DNA of 64,000 nucleotides from Ciona intestinalis (taxonomy: Eukaryota; Chordata; Ascidiacea; Phlebobranchia; Cionidae): assembly GCF_000224145.3 (NCBI RefSeq), contig NC_020179.2:240571-304570 (forward strand), in the 5' to 3' direction. The notes under the pieces are model-generated. The model searched no databases. It had not been told where the DNA came from and saw only the letters and a list, made by a program, of their open reading frames with translations. The translations under genes were made by a program, and so were the position numbers. Positions 56,130 through 64,000 of the stretch are shown here, piece after piece; position 1 is the stretch's first letter; the number at the start of each line of letters is the position of its first letter.

Positions 56130-56330
56130 AATACCGTTAGCACCAACCAATATCCAATAGTGTCCAATATTTACTCATCGTGTTTTAAACAATTAGCAAC
56201 TCTCGTTTAGAATCGCGCTGCTGGGGTTTTATAATTCGGTAAATAGTTTTTGTTTACTACCAAATGTGTAAAGAAATAAAAATAAAAACATGTCCCATCT
56301 TACCCCACTCAACGACCCACCCCACTATAA
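56130..56330. mobile_element. 195-bp MITE, partly rearranged
   Basis: Core and right end present; just upstream a 33-bp stretch (attattatcacaatgaatac) is tandemly duplicated. Confidence 0.65.
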
Positions 56331-56757
56331 TAACGTTATTTAAAACTCTACCGCGTGACAAAGCAATGCAAAAATACGCTTCATAGTGCTGTTGAACCTT
56401 GAGCGAATTAGTGGTTATACTTTAAATGGTTAGTCGTTACAAATGTATAGTAAAAATATAGAAAAGGCAACTTTTTCATTACATATATATCTATATGTAT
56501 ATATATCTATATGTATATACGGTAAAACATGAAACTTGCACGAAAGACGTGAGAACGAACTTCCACTTTTTACAATCACGAATAACTTTAACTATTTTTG
56601 TCCGAAGTTTTGTATTTCGGTTTCAACAAGTGGTGTTTCATAGCACGTTTGTATTTAATATAGCTCATTGAGTGTAAAAATATTTTGCGTGTGCCCTGAC
56701 GCACGTCTGCTCTTTTTTGTGCTGACCTCAGCATTTATAAAAATACCGCTATAGTTA

Positions 56758-56946
56758 CTATACTATAGGTTGGGGTATGGGATTCTCTTTTATCGTCCCA
56801 TTTGGTAGTAAACAAAGAATATTTACAGAACTATATAACCGTATCCTCACGACTCTAAAAGAGCGTTTTTTATTAGGTAAAAACACGGTCAGGGCATATG
56901 GGATTTAGGTGCTAACAGTTTCCCATCTTACCCCACAGTACTATAT
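56758..56946. mobile_element. 195-bp MITE
   Basis: Reverse-oriented copy relative to most others; both ends recognisable. A strongly degraded further copy may cover 57190-57340. Confidence 0.75.
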
Positions 56947-57882
56947 AGTAGCCCCGCCGGGTCAAACCTTCAACCCACTAATAGATCTTCACGTATCTTG
57001 TCCAGTGAACATCAACAAGCTTCAACGTTACATGAAGGCGACTGATTGATGTTCTCGTGCAGAGTTTACCTCACCGTGAGCTGTCTAATCACGCATCACA
57101 CGTCGAGTTATAATTATTCTTCTCTGCAACGTGGCGGGGTTGCGGGGTTATACGCTACCGGGCTTTCACGTTGTTTAGCTATGGGTAAAAACCACTATTA
57201 TATAGTGTATAACACTGTGAAGTAATACGAATACCTTTAGCACACATGGCGTAATACAAATATGTATAGAAGGCCGTGTAGCACATAATACTATTTTTTA
57301 TATATTAGATTCGCGAGGATATGGTTATATAATTCTGTGTTATTGAGATGTTGACAAAATCACGCCGATTGTCCTTTGTTGCACCTGTGACGTATTGCAT
57401 ATGACGTAAGCAGTATGACGTATGTTATCCGACACCTTGTATCCGGGTGCCGGGTGTTACGCTTCAAAAGTGAAACGAATTGTCTTAATGTTGATTGAGT
57501 TGCTTTAATCATGGTCTGGGTTCAATTAAACGAGACATGGAATAAATTGTGACAAGCAATCATGGCAGGCTTGAATTAAAGTTATATCGTTGCAACATCC
57601 GATGACAAATAAAAATTTCCGGGGGCGTGGCAGAAATGTGGCTGCAGCGTTCGCGTCGTAGCTATAGAGGTTTCGACGCTGCTATCATTGTGGCCTGTGG
57701 GCGTATATGACCTTGGGTGTGTTCTCCTATCGGCAATTGCTCCAACCCAGTGGTCACTAATGGGTTGTCTAAATGGTCCGGCATACCGAAACTTATCAAC
57801 CACTGGGATGTCACTGAAATTATTCTCTTGAATTGTCAACAACTCCCGAAAGTAAATCAGTTAAATCCAGTGTTTTATCGAA

Positions 57883-57920
57883 AACGAGGTGGCCGAGTGG
57901 CGAAGACGATGGACTGCTAA
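57883..57920 (+). pseudogene. 5' half of a tRNA-Ser(GCT)
   Basis: acgaggtggccgagtggcga followed by agacgatggactGCTaa is the acceptor, D arm and anticodon-stem 5' side of tRNA-Ser(GCT), with changes in the D loop. It stops in the anticodon loop, just after the anticodon, where a 97-bp repeat unit starts. No 3' half follows, so it cannot make a tRNA. Confidence 0.7.
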
Positions 57921-58015
57921 AACTTACATACGTGGTAACTCGTAAGCGAGCACGCAGCGTATGAAACATAACACTCGTGGTATATCGACTGTCGTTGCCC
58001 CGCCATGTGATGATA
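57920..58015. repeat. 97-bp repeat unit fused to the tRNA-Ser fragment
   Basis: One unit in inverse orientation beginning aacttacatacgtggtaact. Confidence 0.8.
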
Positions 58016-58449
58016 TGATATTAGATTTGAAACCCCCGTGCGTGCTTAAGTGGGAGATCAAAGGATAAAATTGAAAATCCTGATTTAGTTTGACGTGAAA
58101 TGCAAACAACTTGGAATAAATTTAATCACGAAAATGTTAAAGTTTGAAATACAACCCCCTAATTACAATCAATATAGAACCGATATTTTCAATACGCATG
58201 CATTCCTATCACGATGCATTATCAGTTTAGCGACGTTTGGGATAAAACGTCGCTAAGGATTTGGCAAAATACGTTGAACGTGCTTGGGTGTAATACGTCA
58301 AGTTGTGGTGACGTTATGCATCTTATTTCCGTCGTGTGACGTATACGTGTTAAACTATCTCACGAGCGTTGGAATCAATTAAGAACGTGCCTCATGCTAC
58401 CTGGGATAGCCGTTTCAATATCGTGAGACATAATGACGTATTAAGCATT

Positions 58450-58628
58450 TAGTTCTGTGGGGTAAGATGGGACATCTTTAGCACAAAAATCCAAATATTT
58501 TGATCGTATTTTAAACAATTACCAACGGTCTATGGGATACGGTTTTATAATTTTTTGAATGTTCTTTGTTTACTACCAAATTGAACGAGAAAATAGAATA
58601 AAAATGCGTCCCATTTCCCCCCACTATA
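58450..58628. mobile_element. 195-bp MITE
   Basis: Complete core; ends tctgtggggtaagatgggac and gcgtcccatttccccccact. Confidence 0.8.
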
Positions 58629-58699
58629 TTGCTTCGACAGACAGTGAAAATTGTATCTTGCTTGTGTCTACAGATAAAGACGTGATGAACGCCAAGGAG

Positions 58700-59025
58700 C
58701 CTGGGGTTTAGCCCAGCGATTGGTCCATTACCCCAACATTGTATATTCACATTCTATTCTATATGGGCGTCCTACAGTGAGGCACGTCATGGGACCTGGG
58801 ATTTAGGTCAGAGTTGACCCATAACCCAACATTGTATATGCACATTCTATTTTATATGGGTGAGATCCTACAGTGAGGCATGCCATGGAACCTGGGATTT
58901 AGGTCAGAGTTGGCCCATTACCCCAACATTGTATATTCACATTCTATTCTATATGTGTGAAGTCCTACAGTGAGGCACGCCATGGGACCTGGGATTTGGG
59001 TCAGAGTTGGCCCATTACTCTTAAA
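58700..59025. repeat. Minisatellite array, three units
   Basis: The most regular array of the 100-bp minisatellite here (period about 98 bp), each unit with cattaccccaacattgtata, cacattctattctatatggg and cctacagtgaggca. Confidence 0.9.
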
Positions 59026-59228
59026 AATTGCATCAACATTTAATCGGTTTTAAGAACGTTTAAAACAAGGTGAATGATCGAAAAGTTTCATTTTTTTCTT
59101 TGTGTGTGCCGTGTGCAAAACGCAAAGTTCAACATGCATGTGCAACACATTTGAACTTAAATTTCACTTTCCATTCGTAACATATATCTACGCATATTAT
59201 AAAACACTGCAATACCAAATGGAAGATA

Positions 59229-59416
59229 TACTACTGTGGGGGTAAGATGGAATACTGTTAGGACCCAAATCTTATATTTTCATATTGTGTTTTGAACACT
59301 TAACAACGCTGTTTTTAAGAGTCGTGAAGATACGTTTAACTATTATGTAAATATCATTTGTTTGCTACCAAATGGAACGTGAAAAGAGAATAAAAACATG
59401 TCCCATCTTACCCCGA
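59229..59416. mobile_element. 195-bp MITE downstream of GALNT7
   Basis: Full core with slightly eroded ends, about 400 bp beyond the GALNT7 stop. Confidence 0.75.
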
Positions 59417-59827
59417 TAAAACAAGTACAAGTAAATTAAATGTTCCAGTAAATACGAATAACCGTAAAAGGTCAAAAAGGCGTAATACCATAGTTTGATT
59501 CTACATTAAATTTATACACGCGTTTAAATATCGGGATTTTGTTCAAGAGAAAAAAGAAATCACTGTTTTTACTGCAATTATAATAACAACTAATGGTAAA
59601 TATAAATTATTCAGCTAAATATTTAAATAATTATGTACGCTACCGTTCTCCTATAGTTAAACTACATGTTTCAAGTATCCTTGAACAGCACAGCTTCAGC
59701 AAATACTGCATATCGTCTTCGCTTTGTTGGGAATTTACAATATTGCACTTTACAAAGTGTTTACGCAATTTTTCGATTTAGAGAATCTGGATTTTTGTAA
59801 CCGCTAGATGCCGCTGTAGGTATAGGT

Positions 59828-62800
59828 TTATTTGGATTGTATTTGATTGATTTCCCATCGTTGCGTTGGCTTGTTTGCATCGCATAAAGCAAGGAACACT
59901 TTGTGTACAAGTTCGCCACGTTCTAAACATTTACCACTCGTTGTATGACGAACCGATTTGTTAATCTGCAAAAATCAAAATTTCGTGATTACGTATCGTA
60001 GCCAACCAAGTGGTTCCTATGGGTTGGCCTATTTTCAGCCATAGAGAAAACAATCACCCACAAATTTACATTCATGGTAACTAATAGGCGGGCACGAGGT
60101 GTATGAAACAGAACATCTGTGTTATAACAACTGTCGTTGCTCCGCCGCGCGAGGATAAATAAGTTACATTTATTCTTCGCCTACAAAACAGTTATTATTC
60201 ATTGAACTGACCAAATCATGGTCCCATTCCCTGAACTGTGTTGTGTCACAATGCATCACTGTGACGACACCCCGTTGTATTGTGACGCATTGATCATACT
60301 GTGCCAGCTGATTAGCCTCGCTGAGTCGGAATAGTTGATTTCCACCCATACGATGGCAGTAACCTGATTCTAATGCACCATCACCGTTCTTATGTCCCAT
60401 GCTATCCAAACACTGGTTCGTATCAACACCACGAACCTGTATAAAAATATTTGGCTGGTACAACATGTATAGTTCTGTGGGGTAAGATGGGATACGCCTA
60501 AAACCTATGTTTTATTACCGTGTTTTATAACGCTTATTTGCGGTCATGAGGATACGGCTATACAAATATTTCGTAAATATTCTATGGCTTACTATCAAAT
60601 GTGTCGAGAAAGGGGATTGAAACATTTCCCATCTTATTAAAAGCCACAAAATAACCTGCTATGCCGAGCCGTGGTTTAAAAGCGAGATTTCAACACGCAT
60701 GACCGTGTGGCTCGTTGGTCTAGAGGTATGATTCTCGCTTAGGGTGCGAGAGGTCCCGGATTCAATTCCCGGACGAGCCCGAATGTAATTTTGCTTAAAT
60801 ATTTTGTTTAATTTAACTTTTTAAAAAACTACTTGAAACTCGCACTGCAAATTATACGTATACCTAGTAGGACGTGTAATAATATAGTAGGGTAGAGTGG
60901 GGAAAGATGGGACACCTTCAACACATGATATCCTGATCGTGTTTTAAACAATTAATAACGGTCCATGAGAGTCGTGAAGATACGGTTTCATAATTCTTTG
61001 CATTTTTTTTGTTTTCTACCAAATGGGACGAGAAAATAAAATGAAAAGCTGTCCCATCTTTCCCACCCTACTATATTTCTGTATGAGGTGTTACAATGTA
61101 TATTATTAACAAACCATACCTCTCCCCACTCTTTATTCTTGGGTGGCAACGGATAATGCTCCACGATGTCGTAAGCAATGTTTTCCATGAACCATTTGAA
61201 ACTTTTACAGTTGTGTTCTTGTCTGTATTTCACCTGTATTTATATATATAAGTGTTAAGTACATAATTGTATATTATGGTTAAAATTATTTTACGTTGCG
61301 GCGAAATGGGTAACCATTTTAGTTTTTTAAGTTTGAATGTATAAATGTAACCGATTTATGTCCACGCGGTGGGGTAACGACAGTCTTATAACACGGGTGT
61401 TCTGTTTCATACACCTCGTGTCAGCTTACGAGTTACCACGTATATGTAACTTATTTATCCTCTTATAACGGGGTAACGACAGTCTTATAACACGGGTGTT
61501 CTGTTTCATACACCTCGTGTCAGCTTACGAGTTACCACGTATGTAACTTATTTATCCTTGCATGGTGGGGCACAACAGTCGTTCTGTTTCCAGCATTCCA
61601 TGCGTTTATGAAATTATAAACTACAGGTTTTGACATTCACATAAATGCAACACGAATTTATTTCCATATATGGTAGGTGGTATAACTTTAGCAGAAAAGT
61701 CGACACATTTATAATAAATTTAATTACATCGTCACGCAATAACGAAGTAAACCAAATATACAAACATGTATATGCCGTTTAAAGCCATCGTCGCTAAAAT
61801 TTGCGCAAAAATTCTTTAAGTTTTGCTTTTAGGGTCTTTTAAATTACATTTAATTAAAAGCTACGCGCGTTCAAAACGTTCTACACAAATATCTGTGAGC
61901 AGTTTTAAGTCGCCGTTGCTAAAACTGTGCAAAAATTACAGTAAAAGTTTCAGTTTTAGAAATAAAACGGCAACGTTATGAATATATTCGTGTTGTACAA
62001 AGACAGCGATAGAATAGGATTTTCCCCAGCGAGGACAATTAACACGAAAATTCTATTTTAGTTTCGTAAATGAAAAATTTATAAACAATACTTGGCCAAT
62101 GGTTATAATTATACTGCAAGTTCCGTATTTAGACTTACGCAATAACGACGTATTTCTGCATTAGTCATAACGATTATTATTACGCAATAAACGAACTATG
62201 ACAACGTAGAAATATACGGAAGTAGAAAAGGTTTATCGGTTAATGATAATGAGCAGTACAAATTGATGTGTTTTGCTATATAAGGTTTAAATACCCAAGT
62301 TAAAATTTTAGTCTGTGTATGTTTTATTATATATAATGTTTACTATGGTACGCCTGTGTAGAAGAATTGTATTATATGAAAGTAATATAAGTAATGGCAT
62401 GCTATAAATATATTTTTGGACTAGTAAGCCATGGCACATTTTATGGGGTGGGGTAAGATGGGACATGTTTTTATCATATTTTCTTGTCCCATTTGGTAGT
62501 AAACAAAGAATATTCGAGGAATTATGAAACCGTATCCTCACGACTTCCATAAAATAGATCGTTGTTAGTTGTTTAAAACAACATTTAAATATTGTTTGCT
62601 AAAAGTATCCCGTCTTACCCCACCCTACTATACATATATACATAGAGACAAACATAAATACCTGAGCGCTAATATCTCCATACGGCATATTCAATGTTTC
62701 AGGTCTGCTTGCGTAGAAATAATCCTTATATTCGTCCCACCATGTTTCTACCACACGTATGTAGTTCTGCGGGTTGGGAAAGGCAATGATATTATAATAA

Positions 62801-63585
62801 TGTAATGACATGTGGAAAAAATGACAATATAACATTATGTTATGGCATGTGGAAAAAAATGATTGAATTCTCATGTTGGGACGATTCTTGTAACGAAATG
62901 ACATTCAGAAACAAGCGCTACGAAATACGTAATATACAATATTCTCATGCAAACAATAGAGATTAATTTGAACAGAAGACTGACGATGCCATATATGCGC
63001 AATACGTCTCAACAGTTACGATTAAGCATAATATATTAGCTGCAAAATATAATATATATTAAGAAACAATAAACAAAATACATATTAATATTTAATAATA
63101 CAAGTATTTAGTCATTAAATAATACAGAACATATTGTAGGATGGGGGAATATGGGACACCTTTTCATTCTATTTTTTTCGTCCAATTTGGTAGAAATTAA
63201 GGAACATTTAAAAAATTATAAAACTGTATCCTTATAAGTCCCGTAGACCGCTGTTAATTGTTTAAAAACTATCAGGATATTTGGATATTATGTGTTAAAA
63301 GTGTCCCATCTTCCCCCATCCTACTATATATTAATACAGAAGACAAAATAGAATAATAACTCAATGTCAATATACAACGAGCAATAAAACTATGGTATTA
63401 TTAATAAAAACAGTATAATTAATTAATACAAAACATAACGACCATAATAAACAATAACCGACCCTAAGACTTGGATTGGAAGGCACATATTCGGGTGGCG
63501 GATTGCCGCTCCAACCAGGTAGTCTGTATACGTGTCCCACCCGTGAGCATGGTACGAACAATACCTCGCCTTCACACATCCAAAT
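59828..63585 (-). CDS. GALNT7: GALNT7 polypeptide GalNAc-transferase, C-terminal part
   Basis: Golgi type II enzyme that adds GalNAc to Ser/Thr, starting or extending mucin-type O-glycans; GALNT7 prefers already glycosylated peptides. Five 3' exons are seen: 63463-63585 (CSRVGHVYRLPGWSGNPPPE), 62662-62766 (NYIRVVETWWDEYKDYFYAS), 61120-61233 (HNCKSFKWFMENIAYDI, HYPLPPKNKEWGE), 60212-60436 and 59828-59965. The last two form the ricin-type lectin domain (CLDSMGHKNGDGALESGYCH, RMGGNQLFRLSEANQLAQYD, then HTTSGKCLERGELVHKVFLA, KPTQRWEINQIQSK). All joins are phase 0. Similarity is clearly greater to GALNT7 than to GALNT1 or GALNT10 as recalled. The signal anchor and most of the catalytic domain lie right of the window. 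Confidence 0.9.
60065..60172. repeat. 97-bp repeat unit in GALNT7 last intron
   Basis: Single unit next to a SINE tail fragment (60001-60050), between the last two exons. Confidence 0.8.
60469..60645. mobile_element. 195-bp MITE in GALNT7 intron
   Basis: Diverged copy starting about 33 bp from the exon edge at 60436. Confidence 0.65.
60709..60780 (+). tRNA. tRNA-Pro (AGG)
   Basis: A complete 72-nt cloverleaf. The acceptor GGCTCGT (60709-60715) pairs with ACGAGCC (60773-60779). The anticodon stem TCTCGC/GCGAGA encloses the loop TTAGGGT with anticodon AGG, and the T arm is GGTCCCGGATTCAATTCCC. Internal A and B boxes are intact, and a TTTT follows within about 10 bp. No intron and no encoded CCA. 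It lies in a GALNT7 intron on the opposite strand. Confidence 0.95.
60883..61072. mobile_element. 195-bp MITE in GALNT7 intron
   Basis: Well-preserved copy, about 100 bp from the tRNA gene and 48 bp from the exon at 61120. Confidence 0.85.
61335..61590. repeat. 97-bp repeat array in GALNT7 intron
   Basis: Two nearly identical units (ggtaacgacagtcttataac in both) and a partial third. Confidence 0.85.
62441..62632. mobile_element. 195-bp MITE in GALNT7 intron
   Basis: Complete copy starting about 30 bp inside the intron from the donor at 62662. Confidence 0.85.
63133..63330. mobile_element. 195-bp MITE in GALNT7 intron
   Basis: Complete copy with both ends (gtaggatgggggaatatggg, catcttcccccatcctacta). 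Confidence 0.85.
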
Positions 63586-63669
63586 CTGAATAAGAAGTCA
63601 TAGTCCAGGATATAAGAATAAATCGATGAATGTAAACTGTTTTAACCATGTGAAATGAAATACTGAATG

Positions 63670-63875
63670 AATGTAACTTATGTATCCTCGCATGGCGGGG
63701 CAACGACAGTCGTTATAACATGGGTGTTTTGTTTCATACATCTCGTGCCCACTTACAAGTTACCACGTATGTTACTTATTTATCCTCGCATGGTGGGGCA
63801 ACGATAGTCGTTATAACACGGGTGTTCTGTTTCATACACCACTTGCGAGTAACCACATATGTAACTTTGTTGGTG
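63670..63875. repeat. 97-bp repeat array at the right edge
   Basis: Two tandem units in the GALNT7 intron; the remaining bases to 64000 are A/T-rich with nothing recognised. Confidence 0.85.
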
Positions 63876-64000
63876 ATTAAAATCTGTATAAGAAGTTGTG
63901 TTTATATGAAGTAGAGGCAATGTACGTGTTATTTGCTAGGCTTAAAATTAATAAATGTTTATTTATTTTATTTTTTTTAAAACATATTTTTGTTTAAAAA

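Larger units (their letters stand above)
54293..59827. other. Gene-poor, repeat-rich intergenic region
   Basis: About 5.5 kb without a supported gene. It contains 97-bp repeats, an inverted-repeat element, several MITEs, a SINE tail fragment (57725-57775), a tRNA-Ser fragment and a minisatellite array, listed separately. Open frames such as 55054-55386 and 57582-57842 run through repeats and have no domain. It should include the trefoil gene promoter at its left end. Confidence 0.6.

Noticed and set aside
57582..57842. An 86-codon minus-strand open frame
   Set aside because: Overlaps a SINE tail and has no similarity to known proteins.

Overview
The window looks like genomic DNA of a tunicate of the genus Ciona, most likely the C. 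intestinalis/robusta type. The genes are intron-dense with GT-AG introns, and the encoded proteins are clear orthologues of chordate families. A 16-nt sequence identical, from memory, to the Ciona mRNA spliced leader occurs twice. Several dispersed repeat families recur dozens of times, and C. savignyi is not formally excluded. The assembly has three N gaps (568-1067, 7331-7380, 34099-34286) and one isolated N at 7451. The first 567 bases are a second copy of 6740-7306, probably an assembly artefact. Exon edges below were read by eye from GT-AG signals, phase continuity and homology recalled from memory, so single-base errors are possible.

Layout. 1493-2103 (+): last two exons of an unrecognised basic coiled-coil gene. 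3815-24442 (-): a complete CBP/p300 histone acetyltransferase gene of 36 inferred coding exons (about 2,450 codons), with TAZ1, KIX, bromodomain, RING/PHD, HAT, ZZ, TAZ2, a nuclear-receptor-coactivator-binding region and a Gln-rich tail. 24443-27355: intergenic or promoter region between divergently transcribed genes. 27356-30280 (+): SPATA4. 30624-37898 (-): CCDC138. 38705-39598 (-): a tandem copy of the last three exons of LRRC59. 39854-42272 (-): LRRC59. 43921-49209 (+): a seven-exon divergent rhodopsin-class receptor of the S1P/LPA/cannabinoid type. 49846-54292 (-): a secreted protein with two trefoil domains and two unfamiliar Cys-rich repeats. 54293-59827: gene-poor, repeat-rich. 59828-63585 (-): the 3' part of a GALNT7 glycosyltransferase gene, with a tRNA-Pro gene on the opposite strand of one intron.

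Repeats fill most introns and intergenic DNA. There is a roughly 195-bp MITE with about 30-bp inverted ends (some 25-30 copies or remnants), a roughly 97-bp family (about 45 units, often tandem), and a roughly 100-bp minisatellite. A tRNA-derived SINE, a hAT-like element with a perfect 8-bp target duplication and other foldback elements are also present. In two places a MITE end supplies or abuts a splice site.

The genes are functionally unrelated housekeeping, ciliary/testis, ER, receptor, secreted and Golgi loci; nothing suggests a single pathway. The best leads are the tandem spliced-leader sequence in an LTR-like segment, the degenerate-motif receptor, MITE-derived splice sites, the duplicated LRRC59 tail and the trefoil gene's Cys-rich repeats.
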